This document shows positions 39,051 to 51,146 of a stretch of DNA of 64,000 nucleotides, one piece after another (the first letter of the stretch is position 1; each line of letters opens with the position of its first letter). Below the pieces are notes generated by a model. It saw only the letters and a list, made by a program, of their open reading frames with translations. It was not told where the DNA came from and did no database searches. The position numbers and the translations under genes are program-made. The stretch is from Ceratorhiza oryzae-sativae (lineage: Eukaryota > Basidiomycota > Agaricomycetes > Cantharellales > Ceratobasidiaceae), in contig JARWMV010000035.1 of NCBI GenBank assembly GCA_030998015.1, positions 1 through 64,000 of the forward strand, in the 5' to 3' direction.

Positions 39051-40242
39051 TACGTAAATATATGAGATAAACTACAAGTACGCGTATATGCGCGGCATTT
39101 AAACTGAGGTATCGGATCATTACAAGACCCGAGCGTATGGTTTTCAACGAGGGGGTAATAACCACCAACGCCACGAAGATGAGCATCACAGCACAAGCCA
39201 AGGGTGATTCAGTTAGAAGCTTAAGACCGCCACCCGCCGTCTGTGTTTAAGATCATGTTTCAGTTCTGTTCGCTACTACAACATCACCGGTACAGATTTT
39301 GGGTGTTATGTTTCACAAATCGAGGTTCAGATTCATTTGAGGGCTAAAGTAGACGATGTGATCTGGTCAAAATCATGAACCTTCTCTGCATCGTAATGTT
39401 GCAGTTCCTAGCCTCGCATGATTACTGCATGCTTCGAAACTTCGAGAAGCATCACCTCTCTGCATATATGCGTATAAAAATGTGGCATTGCTGTATAGTT
39501 TGGTCATCAGCGTGGATAAAATTACCTTCAAGACAAAGCCGACAGCGGGCGAGACTGCAAGTTGAGTTCCGGGACAAATAGAATGGTTCATATACGCCAC
39601 CAATGATCCCGCTGGCGTTTCGTGTTATAATTTGGTATAAAATTCGAGTGGCCAAATCGGCTGTCGATTCAGCAAAAGCGCGGTCTACAGAAGTGTTACT
39701 TCTTGATAGACTCTCCTCACGGTTCTGGATATCGACTTGGCAGTTTCACCGCCCTGTTGACCGCGTCACTTCGGCCTGGTTGTTTTATTGAGGACTTTCT
39801 AACATTCAATCGCTGTCGATCCACGGTAAAATAAAGGTAGGGGTGCCGCTAATCGTGTCCTGGTGCGTACCTGAATGCTTTGCCTGGTGTTTAAGAATGT
39901 TTTGAAGTCATTTGATCGAGCGAGACTCGAGCACAGAATTGAATCGAAGTTGAATCATCTTGCCCATCGTGTCAATTTAATGCTCTCAGAGAGCGAGAGG
40001 GATCAGCTACCGAAACAAATGATTGGCTTCGTGGAGTACGCACATCATATCACTGTTGGCAATGCCCATCTGTGCGCAGGTTTTCCTCTGGCACGTCAAA
40101 ACCATAGTGGGAGATTTGGGATTAAAATCTAATGCTAAATTTGTGAGAAAGCGGGCAAGGTCACGCGCTTTTTATGGGGTTATCGACTCGATAACGCGAA
40201 GCAGGGATCACAACTTGGCGCGTTCAGCAGGTGATGGCTGAA
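39051..40242. other. Intergenic stretch without a recognised gene
   Basis: Short ORFs on both strands (for example 39,875-40,132 forward, 85 codons) lack motifs and splice support. Nothing certain is seen. Confidence 0.3.
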
Positions 40243-40266
40243 CACGTGGACATTTCTCACCACGTG
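40243..40266. promoter_or_regulatory. Paired CACGTG elements upstream of the ALG5-like gene
   Basis: CACGTG occurs at 40,243-40,248 and 40,261-40,266, 18 bp apart, about 155-175 bp before the ATG. An E-box-type factor site is inferred. Confidence 0.35.
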
Positions 40267-40419
40267 ATCCAAGGACGCAATTCCCACCGCCACGTCGTCT
40301 CGGAATAGAACTGCGCCGATTCTGGCGGACAGCCTATGGACCTGACCACGTAGCCCGAGTGACCCTGCAGAGGCCCCGCTCAACGCTGTCCTTACCACCA
40401 TCATCGTTCCCCGACGCCA

Positions 40420-41806
40420 TGTTGCTCGCGCTCGCTTTGACCGCAAGCTGTCTTTTCGCAGGCCTGGTGAGTGTCGACTGTCATCTTCTCGTTTCTCCGA
40501 TCAAGATGACACCGCTATCATCCTTGTTCTTCGAGTTTTGGGTTGCTTCATTGCTTCGCCGAGACGAAGACGACAACGTCTGCGCCAGAGCGTTATACGT
40601 TCTCTACTGAATCCATCCTGCTTTGGTTGTCACAATTGGTCTATTCGCGATGCTGACGACTGTAATTTTAGATTTACACACTACTCGTTGTTTTCTCTCC
40701 TTCTGTCAAACAGCCAGCCCCAGAAGCGTTTAGATATCGCTCAAACAACGACCCGAAGATCACTCATCCTCTCCCTCCACCAACTGCCCCTCCGGAATGC
40801 GACCTCTCTGTTGTCATTCCGGCCTACAACGAGGCGGCCCGGCTACCACCCATGCTCACCGAAGCCCTCAACCATGTCTTGGGCAATAACACCTCTTGGA
40901 ACACGGTCGAATTCCTTGTCGTCGACGACGGCAGTAAAGACACCACCTCGGAGGTCGCGCTCAAGTTTCCGGTTCCCGAAGACCCGAAGAGCGGCGTACA
41001 TGTCTCAATCCGTGTAGTCAAGCTGCCAAAGAACAGCGGGAAAGGCGCGGCCGTCAAGCACGGGATGCTCCACGCTCGGGGAAAGCGCATGCTTATGGTG
41101 GATGCCGACGGGGCGTCCAAGTTTTCGGATCTGGACAAGCTCTGGGCCGCTATGGACGCTGGTGCGGATGTCGTGTGTGGGAGCCGGGCGCATTTGGTCG
41201 GGACCGAGGCTGTCGTCAAGGTAAGGCCGATCGACGACTTGGATGCTCGTGCGTGCTAGCTTACTGGCGATTCCATCAGCGCTCATTGCTGCGAAATGCA
41301 CTTATGCACACTCTCCACGCTCTCCTTCGATTCCTCGGTGTATCGCATATCCGAGATACCCAATGCGGATTCAAGCTGTTTACACGCAGCGCGGCTCATA
41401 CCTTATTCGAAACACTTCATATTCCCCATTGGATATTCGACGTTGAACTGTTGGTCGTGGCGCTCATGTGTGGGATGAAGACAGAGGAAGTGAGCGTTGG
41501 CTGGCACGAGGTTGCTGGTACGTACCACATCGCAGCAGTGATCAACCCACCGCTCACGATCAATTAGGCTCTAAAATTAATATCATCTGGGACTCGGCGG
41601 GGATGCTCAAGGATCTACTAGTACTTCGTGCCAATTACGTTTTCGGTCGATGGACGGTTGCCAAGATCGATACACCAATGGAAACAGAACCAAAAGCTCA
41701 AGACACCACCCAGGACAGCGGCAGTATGACGCCCCCGCAAAAGGCCGAGAGTCTGGAGGGTGTGAGCGCGAAACCTCGACGGCGGGTAACCAGAGTGGAT
41801 TCGTGA
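40420..41806 (+). CDS. ALG5: Dolichyl-phosphate beta-glucosyltransferase (ALG5-like)
   Basis: A family-2 glycosyltransferase that makes dolichyl-phosphate glucose at the ER membrane for N-glycan precursor assembly (family knowledge). ATG at 40,420 starts a short hydrophobic segment (LLALALTASCLFAG) fitting the N-terminal anchor. The catalytic part starts at about 40,720 with 'DLSVVIPAYNEAARLPPML', 'EFLVVDDGSKDTTS', 'NSGKGAAVKHGML' and 'MLMVDADGASKF' (the DxD-type metal site), then 'VVCGSRAHL', 'DTQCGFKLFTR', 'WIFDVELL' and 'VGWHEVAGSKI'. Introns at about 41,221-41,278 and 41,520-41,567 keep frame. The Ser/Pro-rich tail ends TGA at 41,804-41,806. How exon 1 joins the catalytic exon (40,468-40,714) is uncertain. 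Confidence 0.88.
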
Positions 41807-41978
41807 AAAAGTAAACGGAAATAGACCCTTGTATTCGTTATTTATGTATCTGGTTTGAACGCGTCGTTGGAAACCTGGATGCGAGGAAGTATAAGGCAAA
41901 GGCAATATAACACCGAGCATACGCGACTCAACGCCGTAGCTCTGGCCATCCCCCCGATTCAGTGGTCAGTCGCCATCC

Positions 41979-42648
41979 ATGACAGCTTACGTAAACGCCC
42001 CTCCCGAATCACCGCAATCCATGCTTCAACTCAACGCCAGTGATATTCCGCGCATTGAACTCCACACAATCGAGAACTGAGACAGTTGGCTTGCCGCACA
42101 TGCTCGTCTCGAGATCGCCATCACCGAATTTTACGATGCTTGTGTCACTGTCCGTTCAGAGGCTTCTCCCTCGAGTCCCATCTTCAACACCCCAAAATTC
42201 AAGGATGCCTCAATAGCTGTCTCGACTCGGGTCCTTGTGTCTTCAGAATTGTCGGGTTGATGCATCCTGTCGTCGGACAACCCCCATCTTCACGACCAAA
42301 AACCTGGCATTTATCTACGCTCCTGGTGCCCATGAAGAAGCCTGCTAGCGACGGGGAAGGAGAAATGACGATCAAGACACCAACGATGCGAGCGATGAAG
42401 ACACGGACGAGATCATGAGTGTTGATAGCTACGGCCAAATGATAGGTCCCTCGCGCTTAGGACGGAACCGGCCACTGGGGGCATTACCGGACTTGCAGGA
42501 GCAGAGTGATCTGAGCGAGTTGGAAATGTTCAATTTTATGACACTTGGAGGGGTTGGGTGTATAAAGGCGAAGACGCGCTTATCAAGACTCTCACAGCAA
42601 TTGACTGGATTCGAATGTATGGATGTAAGGCTTATTTTGTATCAATAG
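41979..42648 (+). pseudogene. Broken gene of unknown function
   Basis: The frame from ATG 41,979 encodes 'AYVNAPPESPQSMLQL' and 'SDIPRIELHTIEN', then a TGA at 42,078 (CGA would fit), then 'SWLAAHARLEIAITEFYDAC' and a further TGA. A second frame carries an acidic stretch (DDQDTNDASDEDTDEI) and 'SVDSYGQMIG' up to the TAG near 42,648. The sequence style is clearly coding, but stops and a frame change prevent one product. Introns could explain part of this. No known domain was recognised. Confidence 0.5.
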
Positions 42649-43175
42649 ATATATTGTTTCTTTGTGCAATTTTTGAATAAAATATTGCGTTTGGCATTCG
42701 TGGACTAGTATGACGAGTATCTAGAACCTCTAATTGTTACATCTGAAACGACAAGGATGGTCCTGGGAGAACCGTGCGTTGGAGCGGACTAGCATTAAAG
42801 GGTATTGCTGAGGCAGGGATTACCCACCATATATATTGCATCGTTTCATCCGCGTGCAGCACGACACTGGTGAGTGTCTCTGAAGCACATATTCAATCTA
42901 TGTCTGCGTAGCTAATTGAAACGCTCCCTCTTTGTAAATATTGCATCTATATTATGCCATTCTCACAAACCTCAAATAACATTTGGGCGGTTCTGGGATC
43001 ATCTCAAAATAATAAAAATCCTTTTTAAGAAGCCTTAATTGGCTGTGTGGGCGCTAAAAGACTCAAGTGTCGCGAGAAATTCAATAATGTGGTATGAACG
43101 CCCTTGTATCAACGGGTTTATCCCACCAGACAAAATTACACGAGCTACAAACATTGGTTTCAGACATTCTAGGCC
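42649..43175. other. Intergenic, no gene seen
   Basis: AT-rich sequence between the broken gene and the 3' end of the NLR gene. The open frame at 43,039-43,431 is antisense to the NLR end and is a shadow. Confidence 0.4.
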
Positions 43176-46100
43176 TTATGCGAGCGCACGATTCACGTGG
43201 TCATCGGTTACAAAGCATTTCGCCCACTCGGTGCCCATATATGCGTCTGTAAAGTCCAACCCCCAGCACCCTCGTTTGTCCATCACTGCCACGCTCTGTG
43301 GCCACAAGAGTCCGGTTCGTAGATCTGGCGGGACCCACAGCAGCAGAGACGAGTCGTGGCCCAAGATCCAGCCATCTTTATCCATCGTCCACCAACTTAA
43401 GTCTTTTGGAGGTGAGGATGTGAGCTGTTGAAAGTCCCATATGCGAACGGAGCCATCGAATGAACAAGAGGCCATCAGACGTCCGTTGGGTGAAAAGGCT
43501 ACTGAGGTCACCCTGTTGATGTGTGCGTATACGGGGCTAGTGACTGGTTGCCCTGTATGCGCATCAAATATACGAATAGTACAGTCGTAAGACCCCGAGA
43601 GAATATGAAGATCTTTGGGAGAGAATACTGCCGACCGAACCCAATCTGTGTGTCCGCGGCATGGTTTGTCAATCTTAGCGCCAGTACATGCATCGCGAAC
43701 CGATACGATATAATCATCGCAAGAAGACAAGAAGCGGGTGCCGTCGGACGAGTATGTAATATGTAGTGAAAGAGCCCTGAACGGCCCAGCCACAGTGGCC
43801 CCGGTTTCCGCATCCCAAACCCTCACTGTATGATCTTCGGAGCATGAGATAATGTTTTTGGCGTCAGGGGAATATGCAACGTCTATAACCGAGCCGCGAT
43901 GCCCATTGAATGGCTTCGTTGTGAGAGTACCGGTATGTGCATCCCACACTCGAATAGTACTGTCCAAGGACCCAGAAGCGAATCGGGAGCTATTGGGAGA
44001 GAACGCAATAGAGGAGACTCCACCCTTGTGTTGTTCGATTGGGTGGTTTATTGGGTTCCCAGTTCTTGCATCCCACATACGAATAGTGCAATCTTCTGAG
44101 CCGGAGGCAATATAGTTGCCACATGGCGAGTAAACCGCAGAGAAAACCCAACCAGTGTGCCCTACGAGTGGATTTGTTTTCATTCTCCCCGTTTCTGCAT
44201 TCCAAATACGTATGATGCGGTCTTCCCCTGCGGAAACGACGGATTCGCTGTCGGGCGAGAACCCTACTGAGTACAAGGGTCCGATGGGTCCGCCTAAGTG
44301 CCCAGAAGATGTAGATTCGGGGTTAGAGTCCCAGATACGAATTGTACCATCACCAGAGCCGGAGACTACCCGATCATCGCCATGCATAAACATAACAGAG
44401 TATACCCAACCAGTGTGCCCTGTAAACGGGCCAGCGATGTTCAGCCCAGAGTAGGCGTCCCATACCCGCACGGTACGATCCTGAGAGCTAGAGACGATGA
44501 AATCTTCGTTGGATGAGAACGAAACACATCGGACTACATCAGTGTGGCCATGGAATGACCGACCCAGTGTATCTCCGCTGTATGAGTCCCACACTCGAAC
44601 GGCACAGTCCTCCCCACCAGAAGCGAACCGTTTGCCATGAGGTGAATATGCCACTGAAAAGACATTCCCTGAATGTGCGCTTAGTGGACCGACATGCATT
44701 GTCCCTGTGTCGCCATTCCAGATGCATATTGACCCGTCTTCCAATCCGGATATGATGTGCGTTCCATCAGGCGAATAGGATATACAGGTGATACGACTCA
44801 GATGCCCTTGAATCTGAGTATGCAAATGACCGCCTGTGGACAGGTCCCAAATGCGAATCATACGATCAACCGAGGTGGATGCAAGTTTTTTGCCATTGGG
44901 TGAGTAGGTGATTGACCATATCTGATTTGTGTGTCCCTGGAGTGATTCCATGACTTCTCGTCCGATTTTGGTGTCCCATATGCGGATCGTTCCATCCTTG
45001 GACCCCGATACGAATTGGTGACCATCTGGAGAGATTGCCAGCGAAAATACGTCCTCTTTATGTGCGCGAAAGGGTCCAAGAAGAATTTTTCCGCTCTGTG
45101 CGTCCCATAATGTCACAAATCCTTCATTCCCGCCTGAGGCAATCAGCCGCCCATTTCTTGAAACTGCCATAGCATATATTTCATGCTTGTCGCGCCAGAC
45201 CGCCAAAGCTGACGATTCTCTGTTGTCAATTGCTTGCCCAGCTGCTCTGATCGTCCGCTGCAAACGCTGACCATAGGAGCCCCATATCGGAGCGTTTCGA
45301 TCCCAGAGTGCTAACACAGATACATATATGTGAGGGGTGCTCTGACAAACAGGGTTCAAAAGCACAATATTGAGGAACTTGTGCACGTCAAGGAACAGTG
45401 CATAGGTGGCGCCTTCGGCACATGCAGTCTAAAACGAAATTCCAAGTAAATTTATCTTCAGCAGCGAGCATTTTATTCTTTACCTTGATACAATCCTTAA
45501 GCGCAGTCAGCATATGCATTACGGCTCTAGTAGCACCCTTTATATTTATCACTTCAACCCAGAAGAGCGCCTGGTAGCGGAGGAAGTCATCCAGTAGAGG
45601 GGATATATTCTGGGTTTCCGCGATTTCTATTAAATGCTCACCCCAGTATCGACATGCATAGAAAAGGTAATCAGGAATTGCTTTCTTTATTCGATGAGGC
45701 AGGTTTGGCGCAGCTTTGTCAAGCACAAATGACGACTCTAGCCCACATATGTTGAACCGTAGCATGGTTTGCATGATCTCGAAGCAGCGGCGAGTCATAT
45801 ATTCACTTTGAACTGCAAGACTGCAGTGGAACCTATGGGATCGCATTTCGTCCAGCAGAAAATCTGTAAACGAGGCATGAAGAGTAGTAATGAGGCCACT
45901 TTGTTCATCGATATGTAGCACAGAGAGCAGTGATTCAATGCCACACAGGACAGCACTGGCGTCGATTCGCAAAACCTGGGCCAGGGAATCGATCGACAGT
46001 GGCTCCCTTGCACAGATAACAGCATGTAATACTACCCTAACATTATTTTTCTCCCATGTTTCTAGGTCATCATCATCAAGTGCAGCAGAGAGTATAGTGG

Positions 46101-47828
46101 AGTACAGCGCATCTAGTGGTTTGTGCGCCATAGTAATTTCTTTTGACCCTTCCTCTAGCATGTGTCTGAGTCGCTCCATGTGGTTAGCAGACTGCTTCCG
46201 AGTCATGATGTAGCGTGCCATAGTCGCAGCATAAATGAACAATCGCCCAGACATCTCTACCAGCCTTTTGATCTGCTCATCCTTTGGCCTCAGATTTTGA
46301 AGCTCAAACCTCAGATAGGTGTCGATATCTGCCTGAACCGTGGACGGCTCGAAATCATGGAGATGAAACACCGACCCAACACTAGTGCTGCTCCCTAAAG
46401 TGGCCAGGACATTGTGGTCTGGGCGACAAGTCACAAAGAATTTAAGTGGAAGATTGCTGGCAAAACGCAGAATTGTATCCACAACCAACAAGGCATCCCC
46501 TTGGTCGCTGCACTCATCCAAAGCATCCAGGACAACCACTAGAATTCCAGCTGGGATCTGCTCCCTGACTTGGTGCATTGGCTGGTATATCAGCTTTTCG
46601 AATTGTGTAGGTACCCCTCTATCACCAAGGTGTGGCTCAACCTTCAAAGCCTGACACAATAAATCCCGAAACGGTGGGCACATCCTAGCAAGCTGGTATG
46701 CAACAGTTGTGAATATATTTCCGACATTGTTGCAATTAGGTAGCCATCGAGAGCAGAAGAAGCTTGCTGCTAGTTGGTTTCGAGATTCCAGCTGGGAGCA
46801 AAACGTGTATGCAATTGAAGTCTTTCCTGTTCCAGTCATGCCGTTCATAAGATATATCTTGCTGCCACTTGCATCATTGGACCAGTCATCCAATTGCTGG
46901 AGGATGAGTTGCCGTGTGTGTAGTATACAGCCATTTCTTCCAACCTTGGATGCCTCGACAGAGTCATATCGTGCTGCCTGAATAGGCAATAGATTGCTTA
47001 AGTGTTCATTCTAAGGTTCGCAATTGTCAGGAGTAACAGAAAGCGTGAATTAAATTGGTGGACTCACTGCCAAATGGTCACTGATTAGTTCGAAATTCGA
47101 GTTCACGCGATTCCATATGCTCAAAGTTACGTCAACCTATTCATGTATTATTTTTCATTTTTAGAAGTGCACGCATACCACAACTCACCTGTAGGCGTTG
47201 CATTAAGCTGGCGACGCAATGGTACAACTTCATCAGATCGTCAATATCCTCTTCCGCCCCTACATAATGTCTCGCAATCGTGCTTGTTTGCTTCTTGGTA
47301 ATCTCTGTAGCATGGTTTCTTAGTTTGCTATATTTCATCCAAATTTTAGGGCTATCGCCTCAAAAAAAAAGCTGTTGCAAATACCCAATCGCATCAATCA
47401 GTCGCTCGCTGATCGGACCACCCTCGAGTTGCCTCGACTGTGACTCAAGCATATCAATGCTCAAATTGATAGATTCGGCCATATCTTTGTAGTCCTTTCT
47501 GATCCTGGCTACAGCCTGTATAATATCGTTTAATACCGCATCACATAAATTCCGTTCAATGTCGACATACTGGTACGGTGTTGAAGCAGTCGGCCAGAAG
47601 ATCGACAAGTGGCTTGAGACAAGGAATCGCATTGGAGCCCCCCTGGAGGATTTTTGGTGCCAGGCTCGATTGTTTGGAGGATCCAACCTTTCTCGATGGA
47701 TCGGCACCAAGGTCAGGTCCTGAGGGCGAATGGCCGCCAGACCGAAAGAGGCGCTCAAATGCACGAGTGGGTGACTGGAGCACTTTGCCAAATATCTCTC
47801 GCTTGTTTTGCTTCGAATTAGATGCCAT
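43176..47828 (-). CDS. NACHT-WD40 NLR (HET-E/HNWD-like) protein
   Basis: A fungal NLR-type protein of about 1,450 residues in about six exons. In fungi such proteins act in non-self recognition and programmed cell death; the trigger here is unknown. The N-terminal region (47,828-47,000) is helical and Ser-rich with no recognised effector domain. The NACHT core has GMTGTGKTS (Walker A, about 46,820-46,845) and 'LVVVLDALDEC' (Walker B, about 46,510-46,540), with 'FFVTCRPD' after it. A helical stretch leads to 14 WD40 repeats (45,260-43,420; for example 'DGTIRIWD', 'DRTVRVWD'), enough for two seven-blade propellers, then a 'LLLWVPPDLR' C-terminal cap. Introns at 45,429-45,483, about 46,990-47,045 (acceptor side) and about 47,340-47,395 keep frame. 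Repeat 12 is the weakest (VSVRDACTG lacks the Trp). The gene looks intact. Confidence 0.93.
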
Positions 47829-47898
47829 TTAGTGCTCAGCTAGTGGAGGTGTAGAGCTGATAGTCTCAATGGCGTTGTAGATGGGGGCATACATCTCG

Positions 47899-47936
47899 CA
47901 CGTGCGATCCCACGAGAAACCAATATCTGTCACGTG
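47899..47936. promoter_or_regulatory. Two CACGTG elements upstream of the NLR gene
   Basis: CACGTG at 47,899-47,904 and 47,931-47,936, about 70 and 105 bp before the proposed ATG at 47,828. Confidence 0.3.
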
Positions 47937-48447
47937 AGCTTTGTGCGAGCTAGGGTGAAGCAGTTCCCGGCTTATCTCAGGTTGCATAGGGAAATGTTAT
48001 ATTTATTACTATCATGACAGCCTCATCCATATATCTCGAGCGTGGCATGTTGTATCTGTGTAACGGGGGAATCGACCGAATAGATCGAAAAGACGGACTA
48101 GATGCACCTCGAAATCAAACCTTCCTTTCCTATTGGTTCTCACTACTGCCAGGGCCATCAGAAATCTGGATAAGAGGCACGTCAACGAAGGGGCTGATTG
48201 AGAAAGCGGGGAGGGTGGCAAATAGCATATCCGCAACTGGAATAATGGTGCCACTTGGGAAAATGAGAACAATGTTCGAAATGAAGCAAAAAGACTTTTG
48301 GCCAAAACTCCTAAATTTAATCCTAGCGCTCGCAGATTAGGCATACAAGACATGAACCGCTGGAATCAGGAACTTTGTCCAACGAATAGTACATTAAGCC
48401 TCAACGAGCCCACGTTTGAATGAGCTCCTAAGTTGCATAGTTCTATT
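47937..48447. other. Intergenic, no gene seen
   Basis: Open frames on both strands overlap each other (48,014-48,340 forward, 48,012-48,353 reverse) and carry no motif. Confidence 0.3.
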
Positions 48448-49181
48448 TCATCGAGAAGCCCAGGCATAAGCCTCGATTGAATTCAGGGGCACCTTGCTGC
48501 AGCGTAGACCGGGGTTTCGGAGCGCCCTACCAATCAGGCAGGTCATTTCAAGAAACTTTAATCCAGGCAAATGAATAATGGTAGTGTCGCTTTGTGATGA
48601 ACCATGTCGGATGTCGATAAAGCTCATACGCAAGGTGTGCAGTTCCGGACAATTACCTAACTGAGAGTCAAGACCATCAAGCTGAAGATCAGTTTCGCCT
48701 GGAACACTGAGAAGTTTGAAAGACCTCAGTTTCGGGAGCGGACGGGGAGACTAACTGAGGGCCTTGATTTCCATTATGCCGCGGCAAAACCGCTCGGTTA
48801 GTCTCATATGCGCTACATGAATGGTTGGTCCTTCGTATTTGAATAGTTTTTCGACTAGAGCACGGGACAAGCTATGGCTGATTGGGTGGAGGTCAAGCGG
48901 CACTGGTGCACCGTGAAAGGGCGTAAAACGGCAACAATATATGTTATCAAGTCTAGTTGCAGTGCCCGCTCATATGCACCAACATGGAGATGAATAGGGG
49001 TCCCACAGCACCTTCTAAGACATAATTTGACGTGTTTTAGGAACAAATCTAGCTTGAGCTGATTGGAAGGGCCATGTAGGTCAATGTGAGAGTAGAGCGA
49101 GGGGTATTTGTCGCCACCAGATACCATCGAGAACAGACTTTTTTTAAAACTCCATTTATAGTCTTGTTGGGGCCGAGCCAT
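48448..49181 (-). pseudogene. F-box/LRR-type gene relic
   Basis: The reverse frame at 49,181-48,855 contains 'SLYSHIDLHGPSNQLKLDLF' and 'VKLCLRRCCGTPIHLHVGAY', typical of the segment after the F-box in basidiomycete F-box proteins (compare 'PSLWSHVDIF' in 24,659-25,975). A second frame at 48,660-48,448 has LRR-like 'IIHLPGLKFLEMTCL'. Stops between them and the absence of the F-box show it is broken. The LINE fragment at 49,190-50,160 sits where the N-terminal half should be. Confidence 0.55.
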
Positions 49182-49199
49182 ATGTTAGACTACAAAACG

Positions 49200-50160
49200 C
49201 TGCAGGGTATACCCCGGGTCATAAACATGGAACGAGCTAGAGACAAGGTTACAAGGTGGAGGAGAAAACAAAGCGAAGACGCGGGCGTTGTATGCGGATA
49301 GAGTACATCAGGTCTTAAATCGCCCAGGGGCACGTATAAAATCGAATAGCGGCGTGAAGCAGTCTGGGTTAAAGAGAAGGCCAGACAGGGATACCATGTC
49401 ATGGGAAAGGTGGTCCAAATAGGTGAAGCGACCAGCGCTGTGCGCCGGGCGGAGCAACAGGAAATGCATGACGGTTTCGGGTGATATACGGCGGCGCTGG
49501 CAAACAGGGGACTCGTCTTTCCCGTTGCGGTGCGGATGAGACTGAAGCTGGACATGTCCAGAGATGAGATGGTATAGCAGGATGCTGTTGCGCCGCGGCA
49601 GCTTTTGTACGTGATCGAGGAGCTCTTCTGTGCGCGACCCTTTAAACTTGGCTATGTACTTCGCGTCTGAGTCTGATTGTGTCCAGTGATTCACAGCCTC
49701 GGTCCTGAGCGCCTGCAGCTGGCCACTCTGGAAGTGGGTGGGATCAATGGGGATCGGGAGGGTGTTTCGGAACGAGAGAAGGGTGAGGTCGCCGTAGTCT
49801 TTCCCTCGAGCAGCCCGCTTTGCCTCAGCGTTGGCTAAGTCACCATAGCGAATAACCGAATGTCCCGGGGCCTACTTCAGCTTGATAGCGAACCCCCTAT
49901 TCTGTTTTCGGAGCACCCGCAGTTCTCGGGAGGTCCATTTGGCTAGAGGGTGGGAGGGAGTGCCCGCCTCTGGGTTTATCGCGCGTATCGCTCCTAGACT
50001 GTCTGAGAAGATAGTTTCGTCTTCAAGTATCAGGTACATTTGGGCAATGTGTACCACCAGGCGTGAGAACATACATTCGTTATATTGAACATAATGTCGC
50101 ATCCGGGTAGGTCTCCAGGACACGGAGGGCTGGCCACGACAATCAAGAATATATGACCGA
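49200..50160 (-). pseudogene. LINE (non-LTR retrotransposon) 3' end: RNase H and zinc-knuckle remnant
   Basis: Reverse frames read 'IFSDSLGAIRAINPEAGTP', 'HPLAKWTSRELRVLRKQN' (RNase H), then in a shifted frame 'RTEELLDHVQKLPRRNSIL', 'LISGHVQL' and 'PVCQRRRISPETVMHFLL', a C-terminal zinc-knuckle-like block with some Cys lost. This order (RNase H, then ETV-HFLL) is typical of the end of fungal Tad-like LINE ORF2. The copy is 5'-truncated at about 50,160, as expected for target-primed insertion. No poly(A)-like tail was resolved at the lower-coordinate end. Confidence 0.65.
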
Positions 50161-50402
50161 GAATCTCAGGGGGTAGCAGATGTAGAAATCAAATGTATGT
50201 ATTAAACTATATCGACTAATTACGATAAATGGTGGGATCGAGAGTAAGAAAGTTGGCCAGCGCGGTCGCTCGGCCTTACTTATAGCCTCATGTATGCGTC
50301 AATTCATTCATGAAGTCCGGTAGTGTCGCTCTTTACTTGACTCGATCACATTCTGGTACGTTCGATTAAATTCTACGTTATTCTACTATATACATGATAC
50401 CT

Positions 50403-50723
50403 CTACAGCACATTGAGTGGGACATGCGAGATCGAGGCGTTTGGCGAACCCGAACCATCAATAATTACGGGACCTTCCACAACACAAGTCGACTCGGTCG
50501 GAGAGTGGAGCTCGCTCAGAGTGCCGTTCAAAGCGAGGTGGCTAGGGCCGGGTTGGGGCATCTCTGAGACCACCTTGTGCATGTCGGGACAAGCGCTGAG
50601 GAATAAAGATGTGGCTTGCATGTGGGCAGCCTGAGCCGCAACCGGCTGGCCAAGAGCCTGCACAGCCAAGATTAATTCAGTGAGGTTCGAGAAGAGGCGA
50701 GAACCCTTGATCTGGCATATCAT
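50403..50723 (-). CDS. Hypothetical protein (weak candidate)
   Basis: An uninterrupted 106-codon reverse frame ('LFSNLTELILAVQALGQPV', 'QATSLFLSACPDM', Ser/Pro-rich end). A possible acceptor (CCACAG) sits just before the ATG, so it may be the last exon of a longer gene. No domain recognised. The rest of 50,161-51,146 shows no gene. Confidence 0.25.
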   Translation of the reverse strand: MICQIKGSRLFSNLTELILAVQALGQPVAAQAAHMQATSLFLSACPDMHKVVSEMPQPGPSHLALNGTLSELHSPTESTCVVEGPVIIDGSGSPNASISHVPLNVL

Positions 50724-51146
50724 GCTCTGTGGATTATGTAATTTATTCGTTGATGTTTCTTGTGGGCATGGATTACAGGCTACTTGACCAAGATGTCTTT
50801 ACGCTTTGTTCTTGTCCGGCAAGTAACTAATCATGCAGCTCGCAATCCATGGAGTAAAGATGGCAGACTTAGATACTGATTTGCGATCAAATCGAACGAG
50901 ACAAACAGATTGGGACGACACAGAAATCGCACAACAAAAAGTAAAGCAGGATGTCCGCGTACAGCATCTAATATATCATTTGTAAAGCGATGGACGAAAA
51001 AGCACCTATTTAAAACGACAGTGGAAAGCGAAAACACCCAACCTCGATCCGGATTACCAGAAAAAAGTCCTAAAGGAATAGCACAAAGAATACACCTGAT
51101 GGAGATGGTACGAAGGAGGTGCGGTTCGCTCCTTGGATCCTTCGCC

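Noticed and set aside
43521..44516. Several forward ORFs antisense to the NLR WD40 region
   Set aside because: They are shadows of the repeated WD40 coding sequence.
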